A stretch of 64,000 nt of DNA from Catellatospora paridis (GTDB lineage: Bacteria; Actinomycetota; Actinomycetes; Mycobacteriales; Micromonosporaceae). The position numbers were made by a program, and so were the translations under genes. Positions within the stretch are counted from its first letter, which is position 1. Each line of letters opens with the position of its first letter. The notes under the pieces are model-generated. The model was not told the origin of the DNA, did no database searches, and worked only from the letters and a program-made list of their open reading frames with translations. This document shows positions 7,810 through 16,476 of the stretch, piece after piece. Where the stretch lies: the NCBI RefSeq assembly GCF_009720365.1, contig NZ_ML769312.1, forward strand, positions 1,020,753 to 1,084,752, written 5' to 3'.

Positions 7810-9351
7810 TCAGCGCCGGATGCGGGCGGCCAGGACGCAGGTGTCGTCGTGCGGGTTCGGCGGCGGCAGCAGCGTGGTCAGTGGATGTGCGGCGTCGCCA
7901 CTGAGGACCGACAGGGCCCGGGTCACCTCGTGCATCGTCTGGTCCTCGTCGTCGGCGCGCCGTTCGATCAGGCCGTCGGTGTAGAGCAGCAGCACGTCCT
8001 GCGGGCGCAGCCGTACCTGTCCCTGCGGGTATTCGGCCCGCGCCGAGGCGCCCAGCAGCAGGCCGTCCAGCCAGGGCAGCGGCCGGGCGGCACCGGCGCT
8101 GCCGAGCAGCGGCAGGGGGTGACCGGCCCGCGCCCAGACCAGCGTGCCGTCCGCGGGGTCGTACACCGCGATGACGGCGGTGGCGGTGGTGTTCAGCTGC
8201 AGGCACAGCGTGTTCATGTGGCGCAGCAGCTGTGCCGGGTCGCCGATGCCGACGGAGGTCCACGCGGTCAGCGAGTAGCGCAGGTGGGCCATGGCGGTGG
8301 CCGCTGGCAGGCCGTGCCCGACCACGTCGCCGACGGCCAGCAGCACCTGGCCCGCCGGCAGGGTGAGGGCGTGGTACCAGTCGCCGCCGACGCGTACGGA
8401 GTTCTCGGCCGGCAGGTAGCGCACCAGCGCCTGCAGGCAGCCCAGGTCGATGACGTCCTCGGGCACCGGCTGGATGATCTGCTGCAGGCGGCCGGCCAGC
8501 CGGTGCTCGGCCAGCATGGTCAGCTCCTGGGTGTGCAACTGCTCACGGAGCCGGTCCATCGCGGTGCGGGTCGTCTCCCGCGCGGTCACGTCCTGCACGA
8601 CGCCGTACACCTTCACCGGGTGACCGGCCGGGTCGCGCGCGATGTCGGCGACCAGCCGCAGGTGCTTGATCTCGTCCCCGATGCGCACGCGCAGGGTCAG
8701 GTCGGAGATCGTGCCGCTGTCGAGGATCTGCCAGGCCGTCTCGCGCAGCGGCTGGTCCTCCGCGATGATCATGTCGGCTTGTGCTCGGCGGCTCAGCGGG
8801 CCGAGTGCCGGATCGCGCTCGAAGATCCGATACATGCCCGGGGACCAGGTCGTCTCGCCGGTGCTCAGGTCGGTCTCGCCCCAGCCCAGGCTGCCCAGGG
8901 TTTCGGTCTGTTCGAGCCGGCGCAGGTCCTCGTCCAGGCGCTGCCAGTAGACCAGCAGACCGCCGCAGGCCCGGTGCACCGTGATGTCGAACAGCGACGT
9001 CGCGACGATGCCGCGCTGGTCGGCGGTGTATCTGAAGTCCGGCAACCGGCCGGGCTCACCGTCGGCCAGCACCTGGTGGTACAGCTGCCACAACGGCTCC
9101 CCCACCAGCATGGGATACAGCTCCGCCATCGTGCGGCCGACCCGGTCCTGGCCGCTGCGCCCGCCGACGTCGTCGGCGCGTGAGCCGACCGCGGCGATCC
9201 GGAAGTCGCTCACCGTTCCGGCGGCGTCGAGCACCGGCAGCAGCCAGCTGCAGCTGGCGGGAAGGCCGGACAGCAACTCCCGCACGAACGGTGTCGCCGT
9301 CTCGCCGGAGAGCAGGCCCGAGGGCTCCGGCGCTTCGCCGGTCACGATCAC
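7810..9351 (-). CDS. PAS-domain SpoIIE-type serine phosphatase
   Basis: A 513-residue cytoplasmic sensor phosphatase. Two PAS-like segments occupy about residues 20-130 and 150-265; the second ends in YGVVQDVTARE, the usual PAC tail. A short coiled helix (REQLHTQELTMLAEHRLAGRLQ) leads to a PP2C/SpoIIE catalytic domain (about 300-510) with metal-binding aspartates in VGGDWYHAL, AVGDVVGHG and HDDTCVL. It should dephosphorylate STAS antagonists in response to a small-molecule or redox signal. GTG 9351 is chosen because GGAGGAGG precedes it by 6 nt; an in-frame GTG lies at 9345. It is convergent with the STAS-HATPase pair. Confidence 0.9.
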   Translation of the reverse strand: MIVTGEAPEPSGLLSGETATPFVRELLSGLPASCSWLLPVLDAAGTVSDFRIAAVGSRADDVGGRSGQDRVGRTMAELYPMLVGEPLWQLYHQVLADGEPGRLPDFRYTADQRGIVATSLFDITVHRACGGLLVYWQRLDEDLRRLEQTETLGSLGWGETDLSTGETTWSPGMYRIFERDPALGPLSRRAQADMIIAEDQPLRETAWQILDSGTISDLTLRVRIGDEIKHLRLVADIARDPAGHPVKVYGVVQDVTARETTRTAMDRLREQLHTQELTMLAEHRLAGRLQQIIQPVPEDVIDLGCLQALVRYLPAENSVRVGGDWYHALTLPAGQVLLAVGDVVGHGLPAATAMAHLRYSLTAWTSVGIGDPAQLLRHMNTLCLQLNTTATAVIAVYDPADGTLVWARAGHPLPLLGSAGAARPLPWLDGLLLGASARAEYPQGQVRLRPQDVLLLYTDGLIERRADDEDQTMHEVTRALSVLSGDAAHPLTTLLPPPNPHDDTCVLAARIRR

Positions 9352-9771
9352 GCCGCCTCCTCCGCATCGCCCGGTGGCCCCCAGAGCGTAGCGGTGCCGT
9401 CGGCACGCGGCGCTCGCCGAACAGGCCGCAATCGCCAAGCTGACGCCTTGTCCTGCGGGCCGGGCGCCACCGGGGCGGGCGCATCAGCGGTCACACCAGC
9501 CACACTCCGGGTGCCGCAGAGCGGTGACCACGGTCTCATAGCCGCACTCACCGTAGATGCTCCGACTACTTTCAGTGAAAGAATCTTGGCCCAGGCCTGG
9601 ACACCCGCAGGTCAGGCGACATAACGTTTCGACCAGTGGCGCGACGCTCGATGAAGGCCCTGGGGGTCCCAGCGGGCCGGCCCGGCCGGAGAACTCTTTC
9701 CGGTTGGTGGCGCCGAGCGAAGTGCACAGGGGGATGGGTGGACAGATGCCGTTGGGGGACGGCGTCCACCC
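9352..9771. other. intergenic region without a recognisable gene
   Basis: About 420 bp between the phosphatase start and the terminator of the carbonic anhydrase gene. No open frame here has a ribosome site, a family match or coding-like third positions. It presumably holds the phosphatase promoter next to 9351. Confidence 0.5.
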
Positions 9772-9828
9772 GCACAGTGAAGGCCGGCGGTCGCTGACGG
9801 GGGTGAGCGACCGCCGGCCACACTGTGC
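9772..9828 (-). terminator. strong hairpin after carbonic anhydrase
   Basis: A 14-bp perfect stem (GGCCGGCGGTCGCT at 9782-9795 with its complement at 9806-9819) is extended by an 8-bp outer stem (GCACAGTG at 9772 and CACTGTGC at 9821). It begins 8 nt after the carbonic anhydrase stop codon, as expected of an actinobacterial terminator. Confidence 0.7.
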
Positions 9829-9835
9829 GCACCAC

Positions 9836-10333
9836 TCAGGCAGGCGCGACTTCGCGCAGACCACCGGTTCTCACGTCGTAGACGAACCCACGGACCGAGT
9901 CCTTCACCGGGATGAACGGGTCGGCGAGGATCCGCCGCACCGACTGGCGCACGTCGTCGTCGAGGTCGGTGAACGCCTCCGAGTCCCAGGGCGGCCGGAT
10001 GCCGGTCTCCTTGGCGATGCCGTCCTTGAGTCCGTCGTCGGTGAAGGTCAGCATGCCGCAGTCGGTGTGGTGGATCAGCACGATCTCGCGCGTGCCGAGC
10101 AGCCGCTGGCTGATGGCCAGACTGCGCAGCTCGTCGGCGGTCACCACACCCCCGGCATTGCGGATCACGTGCGCATCGCCTTCCTCCAGCCCGAGCAGTC
10201 CGTACGGGTTGAGCCGGGCGTCCATGCAGGCGAGCACCGCCACTCCGCGGGCGGGCGGCAGCGGCAGGTCGCCTCTGGTGAACTCGCGCTCGTAACGCTG
10301 GGCGTTTACCAGCAGTTCGTCGGTCACCGACAT
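9836..10333 (-). CDS. beta-class carbonic anhydrase
   Basis: Zinc enzyme interconverting carbon dioxide and bicarbonate. The 166-residue product has the zinc and catalytic set: Cys36-Met-Asp38-Ala-Arg40 (ACMDARLNP), then HHTDCG with the His and Cys ligands around residues 87-91. It is collinear over its whole length with the small mycobacterial enzyme Rv1284, including SLAISQRLLGTREI and the C-terminal RGFVYDVRTGGLREV. ATG 10333 is chosen because GGAG lies 6 nt upstream and the Rv1284-like N-terminus starts there. In mycobacteria Rv1284 lies beside sulfur genes. Here it is divergent from a sulfonate importer, with two copies of the sulfur-type element between them. Confidence 0.94.
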   Translation of the reverse strand: MSVTDELLVNAQRYEREFTRGDLPLPPARGVAVLACMDARLNPYGLLGLEEGDAHVIRNAGGVVTADELRSLAISQRLLGTREIVLIHHTDCGMLTFTDDGLKDGIAKETGIRPPWDSEAFTDLDDDVRQSVRRILADPFIPVKDSVRGFVYDVRTGGLREVAPA

Positions 10334-10388
10334 CTCGCGCTCCATCCGATAGTCGTTCATCCCTCAGCTCGAAGCTAGACCCACTATC

Positions 10389-10405
10389 CCGATAGGCAAA
10401 GTATG
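10389..10405 (+). promoter_or_regulatory. weaker copy of the sulfur-regulon element
   Basis: CCGATAGGCAAAGTATG matches 14 of 17 positions of the element found at 10462, 18550 and 21769. It also contains a small palindrome, CTATC-CC-GATAG. It lies 56 bp upstream of the carbonic anhydrase start in the divergent region. Confidence 0.45.
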
Positions 10406-10461
10406 CATTTGAGGTACCCGCGGCGCTCGTCGCCGCATCCCACTATGTAATTCATACTTGA

Positions 10462-10478
10462 CCGATAGGATATGTAGG
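10462..10478 (+). promoter_or_regulatory. sulfur-regulon element ahead of ssuC
   Basis: CCGATAGGATATGTAGG is a full match to the consensus CCGRTMGGAWWTRTAGG and ends 17 nt before the permease start codon. It contains TAGGAT, which could double as a -10 box. The same element precedes ssuD and lies between metX and osmC. Confidence 0.6.
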
Positions 10479-10494
10479 CATCAGGCTTCGTGGC

Positions 10495-11319
10495 GTGTCC
10501 GCTTCCACCGTCGCCACGGCCATGTCGACCTCGCGCCGCTGGCGCACCGCCACACTGCGGGCCGGCGCCGTCGTCGTGTTCGTCACCGTGTGGTGGGCGG
10601 TGGCAGCGGCCGAGATCTGGCCGCCGGTGTTCGTGCCCTCGCCGCAATCGGTCTGGCAGCAATTCCTCGACACCTCGGGTCTCCGTGACACCGCCCGGCC
10701 GGGCTGGGCCGGGTACACCCTCGGTGAGCACCTGTGGGCCAGCCTGCGGCGGATGGCGCTGGGGTGCGCCTACGGCATCAGCGGCGGACTGCTGCTGGGC
10801 CTGCTGATCGGCCTGCTGCCCGCCGCGGACGCCGTGCTCGGCCCGGCCGTGACGTTCCTGCGCACGCTGCCGCCGCTGGCCTACCTCAGCCTGCTGGTCA
10901 TCTGGTTCGGCATCGACGAGTCGCCGAAGGTGTGGCTGCTGCTGCTGGCCGCACTGCCGCCGGTGGCCGTCGCCACCGCCGACGCGGTGCGCGGCGTGCC
11001 CGCCGACTACCTTCATGCCGCCCGTTCGCTGGGCACCGGTCGAGCCCAGCTGCCGTGGCGGGTGCTGCTGCCGGCCGCCGCCCCGGAGATCCTCACCGGC
11101 GTACGGCTGGCCGTCGGCGTCGCGTACACCACGGTCGTGGCCGCCGAGACGATCAACGGCGTGCCCGGCATCGGCGGGATGATCCGCGACGCCCAGCGCT
11201 ACAACCAGACCGACGTCGTCGTGCTCGGCATCATCCTCATCGGCCTGTCCGGCCTGGCCTTCGACGGCCTGCTCCAACTCGCCCAGCGCCGGCTCACCCC
11301 GTGGCGCGGACGCGTCTAG
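10495..11319 (+). CDS. ssuC: ABC importer permease, sulfonate/taurine type
   Basis: A 274-residue inner-membrane permease with about six membrane segments, of the SsuC/TauC/NrtB family. The coupling-helix EAA region is ADYLHAARSLGTGRAQLPWRVLLP (about residues 174-197), followed by GVAYTTVVAAETI and GIGGMIRDAQRY, which are diagnostic. It is the first gene of a permease-binding protein-ATPase operon with short gaps (28 bp, then a 17-bp overlap). Together these should import an aliphatic sulfonate or taurine as a sulfur source. GTG 10495 is used; ATG 10522 is possible. A conserved sulfur-type element lies just upstream. Confidence 0.9.
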   Translation: MSASTVATAMSTSRRWRTATLRAGAVVVFVTVWWAVAAAEIWPPVFVPSPQSVWQQFLDTSGLRDTARPGWAGYTLGEHLWASLRRMALGCAYGISGGLLLGLLIGLLPAADAVLGPAVTFLRTLPPLAYLSLLVIWFGIDESPKVWLLLLAALPPVAVATADAVRGVPADYLHAARSLGTGRAQLPWRVLLPAAAPEILTGVRLAVGVAYTTVVAAETINGVPGIGGMIRDAQRYNQTDVVVLGIILIGLSGLAFDGLLQLAQRRLTPWRGRV

Positions 11320-11347
11320 ATCCCCACCTACGATCGAAAGGACTCCC

Positions 11348-12397
11348 GTGACACACCTTGTGGACCGCCGCCGCCTGCTGCTCGGCGCTCTCGGACTGGC
11401 CGCGGCGCCGGCGCTGGCGGCCTGCACCGGCGACCCCGACCCCTCCCCCGGCACCGGCGGCGCGCCGGCGCAGCTGCGCATCGGCTACCAGCTCATCCCT
11501 AACGGCGACCTGATCGTCAAGGACCTCGGCTGGCTGGAGGCCGCCCTGCCCGGCACCACCGTGGTGTGGAGCAAGTTCGACTCCGGCGGCGACGTGAACA
11601 CCGCGATCCTGGCCGGCAGCCTCGACATCGGCCTGGCCGGCAGCAGCCCCGTGGCTCGCGGCCTGGCCGCGCCGCTGAACATCCCGTACGCCGTGCCGTG
11701 GATCTTCGATGTGATCGGCGACAACGAGTCGCTGGTCGTCAAGCCGGGCATCGCCGACCTGGCGGGCCTGGCCGGCAAGAAGGTCGCCACGCCGTTCTCG
11801 TCCACATCGCACTACAGCCTGCTGGCCGCCCTGGCCGGGGCGGGTGTGCCCGAATCCAGCGTGAAGATCATCGACCTGGAGCCGCCGGAGATCCAGGCGG
11901 CCTGGCAGCGCGGCGACATCGACGGCGCGTACGTGTGGACCCCGGTCCTGGCCGAACTGCGCAAGACCGGAAAGGTGCTGATCACCAGCCGCGAGCTGGC
12001 CGGCAAGGGCAAGCTGACCGCCGACCTGGCCGTGGTGCGCACCGCGTTCCTGCAGCAGCACCCGCAGGTCATCAAGACCTGGATCCAGCAGCAGGACCGC
12101 GCCGTCAAGCTGGTCCGCAGCGACAAGACCGCCGCCGCGCAGGCCATCAGCCGCCAGCTCAACCTCGACGCCGACGAGGCCGGGGCGCAGCTGTCCGAAC
12201 TGGTCCTGCTCGACGCCGCCGAGCAGGCCGGCGCCGACTACCTGGGCACCCCCGCCGCGCCCGGCAAGCTGGCCGAGAACCTGCACGACGCCGCCGGGTT
12301 CCTCGTCGCGCAGGGCAAACTGCCCGCGGCGCCTGGCCTCGACGCCTACCGCAAGGGCCTGGCCGTGCAGGCGCTCGCCGATGCCGGCGCAGCCTGA
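11348..12397 (+). CDS. ssuA: taurine/sulfonate-binding lipoprotein
   Basis: A 349-residue extracytoplasmic solute-binding lipoprotein. The N-terminus has a triple-Arg n-region and a lipobox LAAC ending at Cys26, so it is exported (possibly by Tat) and lipid-anchored. The mature part follows TauA: FDSGGDVNTAILAGSLDIGL, then AGSSPVARGL, and a 'WIFDVIGDNESL' stretch. GTG 11348 follows AAGGA closely. It overlaps the ATPase gene by 17 bp. Taurine versus other sulfonates cannot be decided by eye, though the spacing of the binding motifs resembles TauA more than SsuA. Confidence 0.9.
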   Translation: MTHLVDRRRLLLGALGLAAAPALAACTGDPDPSPGTGGAPAQLRIGYQLIPNGDLIVKDLGWLEAALPGTTVVWSKFDSGGDVNTAILAGSLDIGLAGSSPVARGLAAPLNIPYAVPWIFDVIGDNESLVVKPGIADLAGLAGKKVATPFSSTSHYSLLAALAGAGVPESSVKIIDLEPPEIQAAWQRGDIDGAYVWTPVLAELRKTGKVLITSRELAGKGKLTADLAVVRTAFLQQHPQVIKTWIQQQDRAVKLVRSDKTAAAQAISRQLNLDADEAGAQLSELVLLDAAEQAGADYLGTPAAPGKLAENLHDAAGFLVAQGKLPAAPGLDAYRKGLAVQALADAGAA

Positions 12398-13181
12398 CCT
12401 CGCGGCCGTGCCCGACAGCGCCACCGCCACCGCGGTGGCGCTGTCCGCGGTGCGGCACGAGTACCGCTCCGGCGGCCGGCGCATCCTCGCCCTCGACGGG
12501 ATCGACCTGCGGCTGGCGGCGGGTGAGTCGCTGGCCGTGGTCGGCCCGTCCGGCTGCGGCAAGAGCACCCTGCTCCGGATGATCGCCGGTTTCCTGCGCC
12601 CGTCACGCGGCGAGATCAGGGTCGGCGGTGCAACGGTCACCCGCCCCGGGCCCGATCGCGGCGTGGTGTTCCAGCAGCCGCGGCTGTTCCCGTGGCTGTC
12701 CGTGCACGGCAACGTCGCCTACGGCCTGCGCGAAGCCGGCGTGCCCCGCCGCGCCCGGCGCGAACGCGTCGAGGAACTGCTCGGCCTGGTCGGCCTCGGC
12801 GACGTCGGCGCGCTGCGGCCGTACGAGCTGTCCGGCGGTATGCAGCAGCGCGCCGCGATCGCCCGCGCCCTGGCCCCCGACCCCGCGATCCTGCTGCTCG
12901 ACGAACCGTTTGCGGCACTGGACGCGCTCACCCGCGAGCGGCTGCAGGAGGAGCTGCGCGCCATCTGGCTGCGCACCGGCAAGACGCTGGTTCTGGTGAC
13001 CCACAGCGTCGACGAGGCGGCGCTGCTCGGCAGCCGGATCATCGTGCTCAGCCCGCGGCCGGGCACGGTCGTGCTGGACGAGCAGTCGGCGCTGCCACGG
13101 GTCGAGCATGCCCGCGACGTGCCGGAGTTCGCGGCCCTGCGCTCACGGATCCTGCAGGCGGTGGGCGCCCCCCGAAGCTGA
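12381..13181 (+). CDS. ssuB: ABC importer ATPase, sulfonate/taurine type
   Basis: A 266-residue ATPase that powers the importer formed with the two upstream products. Walker A is GPSGCGKST (about residues 55-63), the Q-loop region is VVFQQPRLFPWLSV, the signature is LSGGMQQR, and Walker B is ILLLDEPFAALD, with a switch His in LVTHSVDEA. The 'RLFPWLSV' segment is characteristic of the nitrate/sulfonate/taurine ATPases. It overlaps the binding-protein gene, so translation is coupled. It converges with an amine oxidase gene 64 bp downstream. Confidence 0.93.
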   Translation: MPAQPDLAAVPDSATATAVALSAVRHEYRSGGRRILALDGIDLRLAAGESLAVVGPSGCGKSTLLRMIAGFLRPSRGEIRVGGATVTRPGPDRGVVFQQPRLFPWLSVHGNVAYGLREAGVPRRARRERVEELLGLVGLGDVGALRPYELSGGMQQRAAIARALAPDPAILLLDEPFAALDALTRERLQEELRAIWLRTGKTLVLVTHSVDEAALLGSRIIVLSPRPGTVVLDEQSALPRVEHARDVPEFAALRSRILQAVGAPRS

Positions 13182-13245
13182 CGGGTCGCTGTCGCGGTCC
13201 TGCCGCCCTCGTCCACGGCGGTGCGGCAGGCCTGCCCGGCAGCGA

Positions 13246-14331
13246 TCACCTGGCGCCCAGCGCGAACCGCTGCGGCACGCGCTGCCCCGCCACCAGGTCC
13301 GCGGCGATCCGGCCGATCAGCGGCGCGAACTTGAATCCGTGCCCGGAGAACCCGGCCAGCACGGTGACCGCCCCGTGGCGGTCGAGGACGAAGTCGTGGT
13401 CGGGAGTGATCGTGTAGAGACACGTCGACGCGACCGCCCCGGTGGGGTCGACCCCGGGGACCCACTTCTCGGCGTACGCCACCACCTGCGCCAGCGCGAC
13501 CGGATCCACGGTCCGGTCGCGGTGGTCGGCGTCGACCTGCGGGCCCACGCCGTGGAAGCCCGCCTTCACGCCGTCGACGCTGCCCAGGCCGTAGGCGCCC
13601 GGCTCGGACCCGGTCGTGCCCCGGTAGTGCAGGAAACTGGGCCACGACAGCGGATCGGCCGCCGGGAAGTGCACCGGCTGCTCCTGTGTGACCCGCAGCG
13701 TGGGCAGGCCGGGCACCGTGCGGGCGACCAGGTCCGGCGCCCAGCCGCCCACGGCCAGCACGACGGCGTCGGCGACGAACACCTCCCCCACGTCCGTGAC
13801 GACCTCGACCCGGTCGTCGCGCGTCGGCGTCACCGACGCCACCCGCACACCGTGCCGGACGTCCACTCCGGACTTCGCGGCCACCTGCTGGAACGCCGCG
13901 GTGGCACGGTCGGCGTGCACTCGGCCCGCCTCCGGATGGAACAGCACGTGCTCGTCGAAACGCAGCCCGGGCCAGCGCTCGGCCGCCGCCGCCGGGTGCA
14001 GGATCTCGCAGGGCCGCCCGGCCGCGCGCAGCGCCGCCTCGATCGCCTCGACCTGCTCCCGCGGCCCGTGGTCGACGGCGCCGACCAGGTCCAGGAGCTC
14101 CTGCCCGGACTCCTGTTCCAGCTCCCGCCACAGGGGCAGGGCCCGCGCCGCCAGGTCGACGTAGAACGGGTCCGGATAGGCCAGCCGGAAGATCCGCGAG
14201 CTGCCGTGGGAACTGCCGCGGTCATGGCCCGGCCCGAACTGTTCGAGCAGGGTGACCTGGGCGTGCCGGGACAGGGTCCGGGCGGCCGCCGATCCCATCA
14301 CGCCACCGCCGACGACCAGCACGTTGCGCAT
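13246..14331 (-). CDS. solA: FAD-dependent amine oxidase, MSOX/MTOX family
   Basis: A 361-residue flavoenzyme of the monomeric sarcosine oxidase / N-methyl-tryptophan oxidase family, which oxidises secondary amino acids to aldehyde, amine and peroxide. Dinucleotide-binding motif VVGGGVMGSAAA lies at residues 6-17, and the family box RGSSHGSSRIFR at about 38-49. A cysteine in CLYTITPD (about residue 304) is placed to carry covalent FAD, and GFSGHGFKFAP is near the C-terminus. The gene is isolated between convergent ssuB and the BTAD regulator. The substrate is uncertain; SolA is the closest well-known name. Confidence 0.86.
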   Translation of the reverse strand: MRNVLVVGGGVMGSAAARTLSRHAQVTLLEQFGPGHDRGSSHGSSRIFRLAYPDPFYVDLAARALPLWRELEQESGQELLDLVGAVDHGPREQVEAIEAALRAAGRPCEILHPAAAAERWPGLRFDEHVLFHPEAGRVHADRATAAFQQVAAKSGVDVRHGVRVASVTPTRDDRVEVVTDVGEVFVADAVVLAVGGWAPDLVARTVPGLPTLRVTQEQPVHFPAADPLSWPSFLHYRGTTGSEPGAYGLGSVDGVKAGFHGVGPQVDADHRDRTVDPVALAQVVAYAEKWVPGVDPTGAVASTCLYTITPDHDFVLDRHGAVTVLAGFSGHGFKFAPLIGRIAADLVAGQRVPQRFALGAR

Positions 14332-14455
14332 ACCGCCACCTGGGCTTCCTCGCGCGACACCGACCGGGTCCCGCGATCAAGGGCATCGAAGCGCCAACGG
14401 TAGCGCGCGGGGCGTGATCCTGTCGCAAGTGGTACCGGCAGACCGGGCCCTGCGG

Positions 14456-16414
14456 TCACCGGCCGAGGAGCGCATTCAGGTCGGCGAGATGGCGTGACAC
14501 GGGTCCGACGGTGAGCATGCCCGAACCGGCTCCGGCCAGCTCGTCCGCCGCGGGCAGCAGCGCGGCGTGGGCCCGGGCCGCCGACACCCGGTCGCCCAGG
14601 GCCACCGCGGCCTGGGCGGTCAGGCACCACAGGGCCTCGGACAGCAGGTCGTGCGGGGGACGCGGGGTGCGCCGCAGTGCCCGGGCGGCGGCCCTGCGGT
14701 CGCGCGTCAGCAGCACCAGCGGCAGCGCCCAGGGTTCGTACGGCCCCCAGTCGGCGTCGCCCACCGGCTCCCACGGTTCGTCCCGGGAGACCCGCAGGCA
14801 CAGCAGCGCCAGTGGCAGCAGGCCGTGTTCGACGCCGGGCATGCCCCCGCCGTGCAGCCGGTCCGCGGCCCGGCCGTAGGCGTCCTCTGCCACCTGGAGC
14901 GGCGCGCCTCCCGCCGCCAGGCGCATCGCCCGGTACCACTCGGTGAACACGCCGGCCAGTGGCCGCTCGTGCCGGTCGGCGAGCTGCTCGGCGGCTGTGG
15001 CGTGGCGGTCCGCGCCCGTGAAGTCGGCCAGGGCGCCGCGGGCCTGCATCCGGATGAGGTGGCCGAGGATCTCGAAGGTGGCCAGGCCGTGCCGGGCGGA
15101 CAGGGTGACCAGTTCGGCGCCGATGCCGTCGCGGCGCGGGGCCAGACCGGTGTGCTGGAACGTCTGCATGTAGACGCCGTTGAGGGCGAACGCGAGCAGG
15201 GCCGGGTCGCCGAGGCGGCGTGCGAGGTGCTCGGCCTGCTGGGCGGCCTGCGGACCGCGTGGTTCGGGGGTGCCGCGCGACTCGATCGCGACGGTGGCGA
15301 GCAGGCGGGCCCGTGCGGCGTCGCCGGTGTCGGGGGTGAGTGCGGCCAGGGTGCGTTCGGCTACGGCCACGACCTGCGCCGACTGGTCCGGGTCGTCGGA
15401 GCGGGTCCAGATGGCGGGCACGTCGTATCCGCCGATGATGCGGGCGGTCAGTTCCGGGTCGCCGAGCTGCTCGGCGGCGGTGATGGCGGCCAGGCGCTGG
15501 TCGCGGGCCGCGGCGACGCCGCCGGCGACGGCGAGGCCGCGCAGCACGCCGACCGTCGATTCGAGCCGGGTACGGGCCCCGGGTGCGAGCGCGCGGTCAT
15601 AGGCGGCGGTGGCGTCGGCCCAGAGCTGTGCCGCGGGGTCGGCCCCGGGCGCTTCCTGCTGGCGCAGGATGTCGGTCTCCAGTTGCCGCAGCCGTGGCCC
15701 CGGGTCGAGGCCGAGCTGTTCGGAGAGCCGACTGCGCGCGCGCCGGAGCACGGCCAGGGCGTCGCCTTGCCGGCCGGTGCGGTACAGGGCCAGTGCGAGC
15801 AGCCGCCAGGCGTCCTCGCGCCAGGGGTGTTCGGTGGCGTGGGCGTCGAGGTCCGGCACGGCGTCGGCGGAGCGGCCCATGGCGATCATCGCCTCGGCGC
15901 GGCGTTCGATCGCGGTCAGGCGCAGTTCCTGCAGCCGGGAGCGTTCCGCGCGGGCCCAGGTCGCGTCTTCGAAGTCGGCGTAGGCCGGTCCGCGCCACCA
16001 GGCCAGGGCCGTGTCGAGCCGGACGGCGGCCTGCGGCGGTGTTTCGGCGGCGGCGGTGGTCAGGGCCTGTTCGAACCGCCAGGCGTCGACCGCGTCCGGT
16101 GCGGCGCGCAGGGCGTATCCGGGACCTTCGGTGACCAGCAGCCGGGCGGGTCGGCGGGGTGGACGGTCGGGTTCGAGCGCGCGGCGCAGCGCGGCGACGA
16201 AGGTGCGCACCGTGGCGACGGCACCCGGTGCGGGGTCGTCCCAGAGGTCGTCGACCAGGCGGGTGACGGGCACGACCCGGCCGCGGGCGATGACCAGGCG
16301 GGCCAGCACGGCCCGGTGCCGGGGGCCTTTCACGTCGACGGGCTCGCCGGCGCCGTCCCAGGCGACGACGGGGCCGAGGACCCCGATGCCGACCACGGGT
16401 CGAACATACCGCAC
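14456..16414 (-). CDS. BTAD/SARP-type transcriptional regulator without NTPase domain
   Basis: A 652-residue AfsR/SARP-like regulator. An OmpR-type winged helix (about residues 8-100, with KGPRHRAVLARLVIARGRVVP and VRTFVAALRRAL) is followed by the all-helical BTAD domain (about 108-255, WWRGPAYADFEDATWARAE and LEQLGLDPGPRLRQLE-like end). The last 390 residues are helical repeats resembling TPRs, with no Walker motifs, so the usual NB-ARC switch is missing. GTG 16414 is taken as the start; GTG 16396 is an alternative. It is divergent from an alpha/beta hydrolase gene 62 bp away, its most likely target. There is no biosynthetic cluster around it. Confidence 0.86.
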   Translation of the reverse strand: MRYVRPVVGIGVLGPVVAWDGAGEPVDVKGPRHRAVLARLVIARGRVVPVTRLVDDLWDDPAPGAVATVRTFVAALRRALEPDRPPRRPARLLVTEGPGYALRAAPDAVDAWRFEQALTTAAAETPPQAAVRLDTALAWWRGPAYADFEDATWARAERSRLQELRLTAIERRAEAMIAMGRSADAVPDLDAHATEHPWREDAWRLLALALYRTGRQGDALAVLRRARSRLSEQLGLDPGPRLRQLETDILRQQEAPGADPAAQLWADATAAYDRALAPGARTRLESTVGVLRGLAVAGGVAAARDQRLAAITAAEQLGDPELTARIIGGYDVPAIWTRSDDPDQSAQVVAVAERTLAALTPDTGDAARARLLATVAIESRGTPEPRGPQAAQQAEHLARRLGDPALLAFALNGVYMQTFQHTGLAPRRDGIGAELVTLSARHGLATFEILGHLIRMQARGALADFTGADRHATAAEQLADRHERPLAGVFTEWYRAMRLAAGGAPLQVAEDAYGRAADRLHGGGMPGVEHGLLPLALLCLRVSRDEPWEPVGDADWGPYEPWALPLVLLTRDRRAAARALRRTPRPPHDLLSEALWCLTAQAAVALGDRVSAARAHAALLPAADELAGAGSGMLTVGPVSRHLADLNALLGR

Positions 16415-16476
16415 TCATCCAGCGCTCATCGGTGCCCGGCACGCTGGGCAAACCGACGATCACGAGGAGCACAGCG

